Assembly: GCA_026874595.1 (NCBI GenBank)
Contig: CM049318.1
Location: 38,339,956-38,403,955 of the forward strand
Direction of reading: 5' to 3'
Source: Sipunculus nudus
Taxonomy: Eukaryota > Annelida > Sipuncula > Golfingiida > Sipunculidae
Length of the DNA stretch: 64,000 nt
Shown: positions 11,572 through 24,006 of the stretch, in pieces
How positions within the stretch are numbered: position 1 is the stretch's first letter
How the letters are laid out: each line of letters opens with the position of its first letter
Notes under the pieces: generated by a model
Database searches by the model: none
The model's input: the letters and a program-made list of their open reading frames with translations, nothing else
What the model was told of the DNA's origin: nothing
Program-made: the position numbers and the translations under genes

Positions 11572-14500
11572 CATAAAAGCACTTGATAAAATATATGTGA
11601 CATCCATCCAGGTACCTGGGATTTAGTATATAAAAACAAATGAAAAAACTGTAACAACAGTAGTAGCAATTACAATGTGCAGTCAAACCTACCTGAACAC
11701 CACTCATCTGGTAAGACCACCTGGCTATTAAAAGACAACATGGCAGTCTTTCAATTGTTGTAACATGGAGTCACCAGTGCAGTGCATTGTGTGTCTGAAC
11801 CAGATCATTTAATTTTAATAAATGATTGAAGGTGGCATTCCATATATTTACATACAGTATGTATTCAATGCATATGCGCGTTAAAATCAGACCCATATAC
11901 ATTGTATTCTCTTTATGGGAATCCAGTCATACATATGCAGTTAAGCATGAGAAAGGCAATGCAGCATGTTTGGATCACTTTGCTTGAGTGACAGAAAATG
12001 CATACAGATGAGGGTAAATCTGACGTATTAAAGTGGTCAGTTGCTTCATGCTGCCTCCAAGTTCTCACTTCATATGTACCACATGTTCTAACTGCATATG
12101 AATACATAAATGCTAACACATATGTACTGTATATTTATATATGGAAATCTAGCTATACTCTTTCCCAGCTGTGGCATCAGATTCCATTTTCTTACCACTT
12201 GGAGTGTATTTTACACAGAATGATGCATCTAGCATCACTTGTTATGTGGAACTAGAAATCGGCATTTTGAGGAATGCAAGCCTGTGCCATATGGCGAGCT
12301 CCTTATTGTAGGATCCTCGCAAAACCATGTTTGCATTCACTTATCAGGCCCATAGTTCATTCGTGCAAAAGTGACTGTAGATTTGTGAATATTTTTTATG
12401 ATGTTCATGAATCCGGATAATGTGCTGGATCCACACCAAAATCTAATCATTTCCCCATTGGCCCATTCCTGAAATGCCCTTAAAATTTTATGAGATTCTG
12501 TTCATTTGAATCTGATTCATGATTGTGCAATTTATGTTGTGAACAAACACAAACACATAGACACAAACAGGGATGAACACATACCCTCCTAGCGGAGGCA
12601 ATAACATTTTAATGTATTGCTCTTATAGGTATGGATATGTATACAGATACAGCGTGCTGTTCATTAGCTCCTGGTGCTTTCCTCATGCTATGTGTACATG
12701 GATATATGCCTGCAGCAGTAGACTTCAGAATGTACAGCTGGTACCTGCAGTAGCTTCATATGCGTTCTGTGATGTTACATTTACATTGACAAAGATATGG
12801 CAACAGCTTATAGAATGTACTGTAGGTGGAGGTAACCTGTATCGTAAACAGACTATGACATCACAAGTCTGAATCCCCCCCCCTAAAAAGCCTGAATAGA
12901 TTTATAATCAGTCACTACACTGCTTGATTATACAAAGTGTACAGTTAGTAATGATAATACAATTCATGCACTTTATGCATTGACACATGTCTGTGTGAGC
13001 ACAATGATAAAAGTGACATCACAACCTGTCTGCTGTACCTGTAGCCAAATCCATATCTGTAACAAGCTTCTGTTTTGCCAGGATATCAGCTAAGCATTAG
13101 GGAAGTTCAGATGAATGAATGATATATATGTGTGTATATATATATAAAGAGGGTGTCACTGATATAGGGTTAAATTTTTACTCTCTATAGGAAGATTTTA
13201 GGATGATTCTAATATAAACCTTAGGAGGGTACCTTCCAATTCTTACTGGGGAAATAATTATATGGATTTTACTAATGCAAGGTGCCCATGTATTGTTATA
13301 TTAAAAAAATGTGAATGTTCCCTCAAAGTACCATGAAATGTTACTTTAGTAGAGCTATGTTGAAAATTATTATACTTCAACTAGATATATCTGTTTGGAT
13401 TTTTGCCAAATAGGGTCTTTAAGGGCATGATATTTAAAACTTATATATGCGCCTTAATTATTGAAAAAGCCTATACACTACATTGTGGTTTAGAACCCTT
13501 GTTGTAACCAATATCAGAATATGTGAAATTCTGCTTATTCAGATGAATGATAATAGTAATAAACTATGTTTTGATCTTACAGTCACTTGATATAAACAAT
13601 TTAAAATTCCCATTTTAATACATGAAACTGCTGTTATTCAGGTGGACCATGCCCCGCCATATTTATAACTTATACCACTCATTTCTACGTAAACTTGCCG
13701 AAGGATATGTATATTTTAAATTTCTATCAGGTACGTGCGGAGAACGGAAAGACCAGTGTCTTAAAACAAATCGGTAAATTTGTATATAAATATTCACTGT
13801 ACAGTTCTATTACGAAGCAGCACACTATTCAACATATGATTCCTGTGTACACATATGTATATTTTATAAAGTGGCAAAAATGTGATAGTTTTGCACAAAA
13901 TAGCTTGAAATACATGAATAAAAAAAAAGGGGGGGAGGGATGAAGCTAATGTAAACTTTTTTTACACCTTTGGTATACTCTTTTTAATCTGCTGTCCTAT
14001 TATAAGTTTTACATTGGTGATATGACGTTTATAATTAATTGATCCATCCGTAGAGGAAGTAGGACAAGTTTACGTTGACGTATTTTAACACGAGACTGAG
14101 ACATTCCATGCAGCCACTGAGTATTGTGATCCGGACTGCCACTCGATCCCACCACACAATACGATGTTTATTTTAATCATTTTTTATTGTTATTAAATTT
14201 ATTGTAAAAACTGAATATCTATAAAAACAATTTCTCAAGATTGAATCAGGAATTATTTGCAGTTATTTTCCGTTTGAAATATTCATTAGCCATATTAGTT
14301 TAATAAAAAATAGATATAGTGCCATGCTACCAGTGCTATATAATAATTAGCTGATTAGTCGCCAGATAATTTTAAATTTGTAAATTGGAAGTTCATATGA
14401 ATATACATGTCACATGATCTGATTTTTAAATTGTATATTTTCCTTGGTTTGCACTAAGTTTAAGCTAACCAATTTGTTTTAATAACAAGATCATAATAAA

Positions 14501-15460
14501 TAAATCTGCCATTTTGTTACATATTCCGTTTTGCGTTGTTTCTGGAAGATTTGAAATGTGGGATACGGAGTTACACTCCGCCCGTGACAACAGGACAATG
14601 TTCTGAACGAGCACTTGGTTAACCACATTTGATAATTAAGCACTGAACTGTTTAAATCAAATCTAAAGAACATATTGACAGTTTGTGTATGCAATAAATC
14701 TTAAGAAACTTCACTTCTGTGTGCTTCAGATATAACCACAAGCAGGATGTATTTCTGAAGTTACCTGTGTTGGCATTGTATAAGAACAAATGGCTAAAAA
14801 GTAATTCTATAGAGTAATGAATATTCATGCGATTCTGGAGTCAGTGATATCTGTGCAGTGTAAGATTTGCCAGCACCAGCGACACCTGTTGGCGGTGATT
14901 GACACTGAAAGTTATTGTCTATTTTAAAGACCATAAATATCGTATTTTATTGTATATTAAATGACACATGTTAAAAAAAACTACATTATCTCTGAGGAGA
15001 CTCATTTTACCGTTCTGCGCACGCATGTTTTTTTTAAATCAGGTCTGTACTATTCCATCGGATCATTGCGGCAGTATGGTTGGAATTATGACAAATGTAT
15101 AACTGCACAAAAAGTTCTAGAATCTTGAATTCTCACATCTGTGTATAAGCATGCATATAAACTTGGAGGTGGTGGACTCGTGCTCTTTTTAACAACAACA
15201 AAATTCTCACTTTAAATAAATACTCGGCTGCTCTCACAATTTATTTTACCGTTTACCCCCTGAGCATTAATTTTTTTAGAAGTAAGGTGTGCTTACTCAT
15301 TACACTCATAATTATGTTATTTTTACTTTTTACTTGGTAAACGCATGAATTATATTTTGTTGTGAGCAATAAATCTGGCATTAATTTCCTGGGTCCCTTA
15401 ATCTCTGTACACTTTATCATCAGGATGGTCCTGCGTGTCAGGCCTCTCTCTGTCTGTCCG
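11572..15460. other. Intergenic, no gene recognised
   Basis: AT-rich sequence. Around 12400-12600 is a dispersed-repeat tail ending in a Cys/GGAGG-like 'cctcctagcggaggcaataa' block, of the type found at 3' ends of some non-LTR retroelements. No intact reverse transcriptase is present. Nothing else was recognised apart from short homopolymers. Confidence 0.4.
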
Positions 15461-15690
15461 TACGGATACGTCCCCTGGACTCTGTACGGACACGTCCCGC
15501 GGACTCTGTACGGATACGTCCCGTGGACTCCGTACGGACACGTCCCGTGGACTCCGTACGGACACGTCCCTAAGACTCTGTTCGGACACGTCCCGTAGAC
15601 TGTTCGGACACGTCCCGTGGACTCCGTACGGACACGTCCCGTGGACTCTGTACGGACACGTCCCGTGGACTCTGTACGGACTCGTCCTGT
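15461..15690. repeat. 24-bp GC-rich minisatellite, about 9.5 units
   Basis: The unit is ACTCTGTACGGACACGTCCC plus GTGG, with point variants; one unit is two bases short. Because 24 is divisible by 3, several frames on both strands stay open and read as an octapeptide repeat (PWTPYGHV on the + strand). The CpG-rich composition contrasts sharply with the AT-rich surroundings. No splice signals or conserved flanking ORF support coding. Confidence 0.85.
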
Positions 15691-16429
15691 GTTTGTAGTA
15701 TGTGATGCATTGTGTACGTAACAAAGTGAATTATTATTTTGTTTACACGCATTGTTATTCAGGTAATTGTTTGGTGTCGATCAACATGCTTTGTACATAT
15801 CCTGACATCCTTGCTGTAATCTATTGTACTTAAATGTTTTATATGAACCAATTAAACGGAAGCGTTGTTGATTTTATCTTCTGCTGTTTTGTTCTTATTT
15901 TTATGTGATATAGCGTGAGGTTAGTACAGTCTGACTGGACACCAGGGTTGTCTGAGTTTCTGTCTGTGATGAATGCGTAAGGCGTAAGGTACCATCACTG
16001 AAGGGTGTCAATATAACATGGTTTGGGAACATTTTAAAGCTAGCTATCCACCTGCCTTATCTATATATAGTATTTATGTGATTTCTAGCTTACTATGAAT
16101 AAGCATTAATGAAATATAAGTAATTCCTGCTTAAACAAGCAAATTCGTGGAATTTATATCTTGTTGTCCTCTACTTGCCCTATAAGTATGTTTTTTTGTT
16201 TTGTTTTTTTTTTTTGTCCACTGAAGATATCTCCACGTATCAATTTTTGGGAATATTTTGGTTTGTTTTTCAGCTGCTGATCATAAATTTTCAGACGGAC
16301 TCTCCAAAACAAATCCAAACCAATGTATGCTGAGAGCAATCACTTACCCAAATTTGAATGAAATCGGATAATATAGAGGAAGGTTTACGCACAAAAACCT
16401 GACGGACGGACAAAAAAAAATACGGGTTC

Positions 16430-16800
16430 TTATAAGGCCCCTATGACGGATGTATATTAGCTTGTTTAGTTTCAAGATGTTTATAAACACGGTGCATGTG
16501 CCCTTGTCGGAAAACCATGTAACGGAAGGTGTTGGTTGGATATGTGCTAAGGTTAAAAAGGTCACTATGTGCAAAACGTCCCTTGCAAAACTCTGGGTCA
16601 TGCAACTGACTTGCCGCCAGATGTCCTTCTTGAATGAGTTTGGATTATTTGTCGGGCCCTCCACGTGTTATTTTAAACAAAACAAACAGCATGTGTACGG
16701 TGGGTTTGGTGTTTTCTGGCCTGTTATTGCAAAACTGTCCAGGGATTATCTTTTGTTAAAAGACGTCAGATATCGGAATAGCCCCTCTATATACACACCA
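16430..16800 (+). repeat. Dispersed repeat family 4, copy 1
   Basis: The segment from ~16550 to 16795 (ttgcaaaactctgg ... gacgtcagatatcggaatag) matches 18141-18425 in reverse orientation and 53757-54032 in direct orientation. No coding function was seen; the long ORFs are chance. Confidence 0.6.
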
Positions 16801-17099
16801 TGATGTGGTGATCTGAGTATATGTTGAGTATAAGGTGGTGTAGCCACCTAGTGGATATGGTTGTAAACAGATTTCTTTGGAGTCTTTACGGTAGAAGTGA
16901 GGAAAAAGGAACAGCGAAATAATGGCGTTCTTTAGAGTGAACGCTGAAAGTTTCTGTGAAATCCAATAAAGGATCTTGGACTATACCAGTGTTGTTTATT
17001 ACCTACAAAATACCACATATGACTCTGCTTACAGGCAATCCTATGCACTTCTGACATTTTTAGGGTAATATAAAATTGAACAAAGAATCCTCATCCAAC

Positions 17100-18130
17100 T
17101 ATATCAATGGCATACACGATAAGTGGAGTGGCCACTACTCTGTTACTCTCCGGCCTTTTCTTTGAGGCTACATGCAGGACCAATTGCTGCCAGTCCCCGC
17201 AGATAGATTCGCACCTCGTCACTCTCTTCGGAGTATTCCCTTGCTCTTATCGTTCCCTGGTTTATTCGATACTGACTCACATTTCAAAAGCCATCTTTTG
17301 TACACACTAAAACCCACATATGATAAGACTTATTTCGGAAGTCAAACGCAAAGACCAAAACAACACAGTCACAACTTTGCTTGTAAATATAATTATTTAA
17401 AATAGTTCTATTTATTGTTGTCTACCTGTTTGCTATATTTTGCAGGTGTATTCACATAATCACATTCATGGTAGGCAAATCCATATCTGTTTTGATAGGA
17501 CATCACAGTAATTAAATCCTTTTTATGTGTTTGCGATGAAGCTTCCTTGGAGGATGCAGTAAATAAACCTAAATAAACTAAAAAAATATATTGCAGAAAC
17601 CTAATAATCACACGATAATTCTGATGCCAGACGTTTTTTTTTCAAAGCCGTAGTTACGTGTGCTTCCGCCAGGTGGCAGTGCTTTCAACCACGCCCCTGG
17701 ACGGGACTCTGGACGCTCGACAAACAACCGTTTAGAAAAGACATAAAGAATGCCTATATATCCCAAAAGCCTGCATCAACGCATTCACACTTGCAGTTAC
17801 AAATATATCATAATTCTAACATATTAAGAAACGGAACTGAAGCGCAAAGAGAGGCAAATAGATAAAGTTATTCACAGTCTGTTTTCCAAACAGCAGTCTC
17901 TTCCCATTGTTCCGTGCAAGCTAATTTCGCCAGCATGAAAACATTTGAATAACGTGTTGGCAAACCATTGTTGTGGGCACAGACGGACTGAACTTGAATA
18001 AGCGTTCATAAATATGGACCGAAACTTATAACGCCATGTGCGTCACATATTATGGTAATAAAAGTAAAATGTAGAATCTAAAATGTTACTATCTTCGTCC
18101 GTTAAGGAACATTATATATAAGCGGAATAA
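17100..18130. other. Intergenic, no gene recognised
   Basis: Contains a small ORF with a hydrophobic N-terminus at 17107-17310 that has no support beyond being open. It also contains a CTCF-like motif, CCGCCAGGTGGCAGTG, at 17666-17681. Nothing else was recognised. Confidence 0.35.
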
Positions 18131-18140
18131 GACCTATTGT

Positions 18141-18425
18141 TTAAAGGGGCCTTTTCCGATAACTGACGTCTGTTAACTAGAGATAACCCCTTAAAACCTT
18201 TTATAAAATAGGCCAGAAAACACTAATCTGTCCGCACAAAGGCTCTTCGTTTTGTTTACATAAACGTGTTTATAACATGTGGGGTACCCGCCAAAATAGT
18301 CCAAATACATTCAGCAGCTATGACATCTCGCAACTAGTCTGACAAACCAGAGTTTTGCAAATGGTGTTTTGTAACAACTGACCTTTCAACTTCCGCATAT
18401 ATGCAACCAATGACCTTAGGTTATA
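18141..18425 (-). repeat. Dispersed repeat family 4, copy 2 (inverted)
   Basis: Reverse complement matches the 53757-54032 copy nearly end to end, including 'aggtcattggttgcatatat' text at one end and 'gacgtcagttatcgg' at the other. Confidence 0.6.
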
Positions 18426-18807
18426 TGTTTTTTTTTCCCGTTTGTCAATATTTTGCTGTGTTTACTAACGGCTTGAAGCGAAACAAGCCCATTATACATC
18501 CATCACACAGGCGTTTTAAGAAATTTTCTGAAAATGATTTACCTAGAGTTCATTTTTATGTTCAGAAAGTAAGCCGAAAATCATATAAGTTCTATAGAAA
18601 TGGTAGGTGAATCGATGGCTTTAATAAAAGTATCACTATATATAGTATTTACACTCAGTCCAGAACTGAACGTTTGCAACCTCGACCCATATACAGTTCT
18701 GGTCTTCTGGACCCATATATACCCTACAACAACCAATATAATAATGCAGGTTGCATATTTCCATTGTTCTGAAAACGTCGGGATTTCTTTAGCTCAGCTG
18801 ACTGTAA

Positions 18808-19195
18808 GGGCGCTTTTCCATGTGCGCGTTTTGCGAGCGTTTGGCGCGCGGCTGCCGCGCGGCGAAAATCCAACCAGTTAAAAAGTCATGTGCTATTTCC
18901 AGGGAATCCCACATGTGACGTCATAAAGGCGGAATTTCCATGCAGGCGTCAGTTTTAGAATCCAGCAGTGCTGGATTTCTGCGTTTGCCGCGCGGCAAAC
19001 CCATGGAAATTCCGCCTTTATGACGTCACATGTGGGATTCCCCGTACTCGTATGTTGAAGTCCGTTGAGTTGTGTCAGGAAGGTATGCGATTGCCGCGCG
19101 GCAAACGCATACAAAACGCTCACATGGAAAAGGTCTTGCCGCGCGGCAAACGCATCATGCGCGGCAGTCTCTGCCGCGTACATGGAAAAGCACCC
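18808..19195. mobile_element. PIF/Harbinger-like MITE, 388 bp, TAA target duplication
   Basis: The left end GGGCGCTTTTCCATGTGCGC and the inverted right end GGGTGCTTTTCCATGTACGC form TIRs with two mismatches. TAA flanks both sides (18805-18807, 19196-19198), as expected for the three-base TWA duplications of PIF/Harbinger. The body is GC-rich with three copies of the 14-bp palindrome TTGCCGCGCGGCAA or close variants, plus a 41-bp perfect inverted repeat. It carries no transposase. Confidence 0.7.
18902..19042. repeat. 41-bp perfect inverted repeat with 59-nt spacer
   Basis: The left arm at 18902-18942 is the exact reverse complement of 19002-19042. Each arm holds the CRE palindrome TGACGTCA. 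Inside the spacer is a second small hairpin (AATCCAGC / GCTGGATT). Transcribed RNA would fold into one long hairpin. Confidence 0.9.
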
Positions 19196-19322
19196 TAAGT
19201 CGCCAGTCAACACGGTCACTAGGATATTATACAAATGATATCATAATCAAATTCAGCTGAGCGCCGTGATCCACAGGTCCCTTGTTTGAATTCAAATAAT
19301 GATGATTGAAGACTGAGAACAT

Positions 19323-19326
<4 letters not shown>

Positions 19327-19392
<66 letters not shown>
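19327..19392. repeat. (TA)n microsatellite
   Basis: About 33 uninterrupted TA dinucleotides. Confidence 0.95.
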
Positions 19393-19396
<4 letters not shown>

Positions 19397-20562
19397 ATCA
19401 GTCTAGAACTTCAAAACCCATTTGTAACATTTTAAAACTCAAAACAATTGAGACAAAAAGTTCACTTATTAATCATATGTTTGGATGATTCCTTTATCTT
19501 CAGTTTGTTAGTTTCCCTGTGACAATTTGAGAATAACGTCCCCGAGATAGAACCCTTTCTATGTATAAATTGTTACCTGCAAATGAAAGTGTTTACTCTA
19601 ATGAAACTTGGTGTAACCATGATTGATATTTTCATGATATTAAATTACTTTCAAACCATAATTTTCTTTGTAGATATTTAGTGTCTGGAAAGTATCTTTG
19701 TGAATATTACATGCAAAATCAGATGGCACCCCACTGGCATCCCCTTGCTTCGCCTCTGGAGAATAATAGGTCATTTATATGAAGCTAGAAAATCTAGGAG
19801 CGAGCACGGTGAGTCCCCCAATCTGTTATATAGCGATACCCTTACAGCACTTCCAAACCAACCTTATCTTTGCTATATCATAAATTACAACACCCTAGCT
19901 GGACCGGCACTGTTTACAATCCTTATCTCTTAAATCTAATGGCAGAGCATGCACGGGTGCTCTATCTTGTGTTTGAACATGATATCTCTGTTTGATCTGG
20001 GAACCTCTGTTTGATTATGACATCACCACGCTGAGCAATAGTATATTGTTGGTCAGAAAGTAGTATTCCTGTAAATATAACTGATGGTGCACCCTCGGTG
20101 TAATGTGCCCCGATCATGCTGGAATGATTCTACAAACATGCCTCGTAACGACATACCACCCTGAGCTAGGCCCCTACATGTTTAACGTGCCTTGCTCCCA
20201 CACATGCGGGTTTAAACTGAACGTAATTACGTTAATATGATATATAAAGAGTGTTCAGGGTAAAATCGGCACGCAGTGCAGAAATTTGTTCCCTGCACAT
20301 CGTACGCTCTCTATAAACCAGGCATATCGGTAAGTAAGCATTATCAAATTAATTTATCTTCACATTTATCTGTAGCTGAATCGGCTTATAAAGTAAAATT
20401 AAATATGGAATAAACCATGTAACACAAATTAAAAATAAGCGGTTTTACTTGTCTTATTATGAATTGAGGCAAATCTTATTTATTTCTGGCTTTCTAAATT
20501 AAACTCTGGGTTCCTTTGAATTCCATTCATCACTTGCCCGAATGTTTATGATTCTTCACCCC

Positions 20563-20565
<3 letters not shown>

Positions 20566-20619
<54 letters not shown>

Positions 20620-20626
20620 GTATATT
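20566..20626. repeat. (TA)n microsatellite
   Basis: Near-perfect TA repeat of about 60 bp with a TATG-variant 3' end. Confidence 0.9.
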
Positions 20627-20639
20627 TAGCTTGCGCCAT

Positions 20640-21220
20640 TTCGGTCCTCTAAAAACAGTCCCCGACCTGCGTCAAAGTGCCTTTACATCTTGTATGGCGG
20701 ACAGCAGTATAAGGCTCTGTGAGGATGCAAATATTTTCGTCATTTTTGCATGGCCTACAAGTACTCTGTCACTTGACACAAATCAGACTAATCGTTAGTT
20801 TTTAGAAGACTTTCTTACAACACCTCGACAGAAAAAAAAATCTTTTTAAGTTAGCATATTGGTAAATCCCTCAGCATGTTTGTTGGATTTTTAACCGCAT
20901 GAATACAAGCATGGCTGTTACTGGACGTCAACCAACTTGTTCGTGATACAGGAAATGACTCGTTACCATAGATACGGATTTTCGGTTTGGATTGTGAGTT
21001 CCCATGTATTGTTTTAAGTTAATTCACTCGTAGCAAAAGGTATACCATGGTGTTTACCACGAAATCAGTGAAACAGGACAGGTGACCGATGCAGTTTATT
21101 CCCCGATAAGGCTTGTATCACGGCTTGTAAGTCAGACTGACCAGCCAAATATAAATGCCTGCTGAGTCGTGTATTCACGGCTATTCTAAATCATACTATG
21201 GGTACCTTTGAATTCCAATT
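20640..21220 (+). repeat. Diverged ~600-bp non-coding segment, copy 1
   Basis: Aligns in order with 35690-36260: shared blocks include gatgcaaatatt, catggcctacaag/gtac, cc..acaaatcagactaatcgttag, gcaagcatggct, atacaggaaatgac and a TTACCA...GA block. No conserved ORF spans it. It lies upstream of PLPP; the other copy lies upstream of PDIA4. Confidence 0.6.
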
Positions 21221-23440
21221 CAAAACAAACCAAGAGTATAATTTATAAAAAAAAGTTAAATTTCATTTATTCACAAGTTAGTTTCTTACACTTACATTAA
21301 CCTGTCAATCGCGTTGATTTATAGCTTTGGCTTGTCGAAGTCTTATTATCCAGCAGTCAAATCGGCACGGGTCAGGAAAACCCGCCTGCACCTGTCATAG
21401 TGTTAGAATGCGGTAACCGGCACTGGGCTTCCAGGTCTTAATGTTAGGTACAGCTGAGTGAAAGCTAACGGATTATAACATTTTTTAGTTGAAAAAGTTA
21501 TTGATACTATTTTATTTAATAAATGTTATAATGATTCGTCGCGGAAAAGGAGCGCCGTGGAACTCGCGTAAATACCCCCCCCCCCCCGACTATTGTTGCT
21601 ATGAACAAAATCTAACTTTTGGATATCTATCCCGTAGGACGCTCCCATCGTCCTGTCTCCGCAGGGGTCATTAGTTCATTTTTTGCTACATTATGTCAGA
21701 CTCTTGTCATTTTTCATCATAGCAATCACCTCAGTTTTTGTTCACAAATGATATCTTATATTTTCACACGTTTATAAGCGCACGTTTGACTCGCCCTTGA
21801 TATTTTAGATTATAGCCTTATATCCTTTTAATAGGTCATTAGTCTGATATGTAACCCGTGTCGTCTGTAATACAAACGTCTCAGTGGAACAGGTCCTGTA
21901 ACCCCGCTCGATCGTCTATTGTTTACACGTCTCAGTGTCACGCATGCTAGATATCGGTTCAAATTACCAGGGCACATTATAACGTGCAGTTTATATATAT
22001 ATATATATATATAAATGTTTAATCGTTCATTACTTGTTCATAATATTAATATTATATAAATGAATTTTATATATACAAACTAGAGATCAACCGGTAATGG
22101 TCCAACCTAAATATTAAAATGCTTCTGATAACACTACTCATGCAGGTGGTCTTCAGCTATAGATGGGCTCTACAGGCCTCATTTTATGCTGACGGGAAAC
22201 GCTTAATACCAGGTTTATGCTGTTCTAAAATTTCCTTAAAACAAACTCAGAAAATTATTACAAATATAACAGTGAATAACATTTCATCAACTGTCAACCT
22301 TGTCAAAAATACCATACATCATGGGTAGGACGCAGCCAAAGTGGTCAAGGCGACGGATTTTGGATTTTTTATTCCTCCGGGTGCTTCAATCAGAAAATTG
22401 TTGGGTTTTGATAACAGTTAAATCCTCAGAGATCTAGTTCGGTGTGTTAACGGCAAGTTATGAATTCTGTTTTATGGCTCTGTGTAATAAATAACCCGAA
22501 ATTCAGAAGGCATATAAAATAACATATAATTCTTAATGGTTAATTATATATATCCTATTTAATATCCACGGAGAAACAAGCCAAAAAGATTTATAAATAT
22601 AACAGCGTACAATGCACGGAGAAAATGGAATCATGTTCAATGATGATTTTAATGTAGTGCTAATATAAATATGATCTCAAATATGCTCGATTTTTGAATA
22701 CATGAACATATAAATATATATCTAATATATATACATATTTTATATATATTATATATATTATATACATATAAATTTCAATCACAAGTATAACTGCGCCCGA
22801 AACGCAACCACTAAGACTGCATTTTATATTATAGTAGGAATGAGGAAATCCAAGAATATAACTGAAAGGTCTTACTGGAATGGTAGTATGATACTATCAG
22901 ATTTTCAAAACTGACCACCCCTCAGTCTGCCCTATATATGTATCACACACCCTAGCACGCACAGACATATACACACACATACTATATATATGTGCACACA
23001 CGCACCCCAATACACGCAAGTATACTTCTTTATGCGGTTTATACTTTTGTAAATAATTACCATAAATTCCTTATTTGACGTACCAATTGCTTCGTCGTTT
23101 CAAATATAGCGAATGTTTCACTTTGATTAGATGTATCATGTTGTCCCTATGTGACCTACTGTCATATACGCCACAACAGTGTCAGAAAAGAAATGTGTGT
23201 GTGTGTTTGTCTTTTTTTATGGGGGGGTGGGGGTGGAGTAAATGCATCAAACTAGGATCTATTTCAACGACCACGAGCCGTCAGGAGGTATGTTTGAAAA
23301 GGCGTGTTATACAGTGTATAAACCTGAAAAGGTGTAATAAACAATGTATAATACACTAACGTGTGTGTGTGTTGGTGGGGGTGGGGGGTGGGCGGCCCTG
23401 TGAGTGTGTTTTTCTGTCTTTCTCGTCTCCGTATCTCGCT

Positions 23441-23444
<4 letters not shown>

Positions 23445-23504
<60 letters not shown>

Positions 23505-23536
23505 TCTCTTTCTTTCTCTCTCTCCCTCTCTCTCTC
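23445..23536. repeat. (CT)n microsatellite
   Basis: About 92 bp of CT dinucleotides with a few TGT, TTT and CCC interruptions. It is preceded by GT/G-rich sequence (23360-23400). Confidence 0.95.
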
Positions 23537-23941
23537 GCCAAATTTGTTAATTGCATCATGGTTGGTTGGGCCTCCTTATTAATTTTGTATCTAAACCCTT
23601 ACCCCCTCTGATATCATAACACATTGATATTTAGTGATGCAATTAATATTCGCCTCAATTATTATGCCTTAACTCGATCACTCTATAATTACAGTTATTA
23701 AAACAATATAAAATTAAAGCCTGTGTGATTTTGTCTCAACAATATTTATTGCAAAATAGCAAGAGGACTTGAAAACAGTCCTACATTTTTATTTCTTCTG
23801 TTCATATACAGATTAATAATTTCTAATTATATAAAAAAACCAGAATAAGAAAGTAATATTACAGGCAAATTCCATATGGCTTATTTACAATTATAATACC
23901 ATGCACTTGGTCAACTTTCATGAACCAAATCGCATGATACA

Positions 23942-23943
<2 letters not shown>

Positions 23944-24005
<62 letters not shown>
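23944..24005. repeat. (AT)n microsatellite
   Basis: About 31 uninterrupted AT dinucleotides. Confidence 0.95.

Positions 24006-24006
<1 letters not shown>

Larger units (their letters stand above)
18791..19284 (+). mobile_element. Family 1 short copy, interrupted by a nested MITE
   Basis: Begins TTAGCTCAGCTGACTGTAA and ends CAGCTGAGCGCCGTGATCC...CCCTTGTT. Removing 18808-19195 and one TAA restores CTGACTGTAAGTC, exactly as in the 10637 copy. Without the insertion this copy is only about 105 bp. Confidence 0.65.

Noticed and set aside
15362-15724. Overlapping ORFs on both strands reading as octapeptide repeats
   Set aside because: They arise because the 24-bp minisatellite unit is a multiple of three; there are no splice sites, signal peptide or non-repeat domain.
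17107-17310. 67-aa ORF with a hydrophobic start and several cysteines (secreted-peptide-like)
   Set aside because: No second exon, no repeat of the pattern, no conserved motif; expected by chance in this much sequence.
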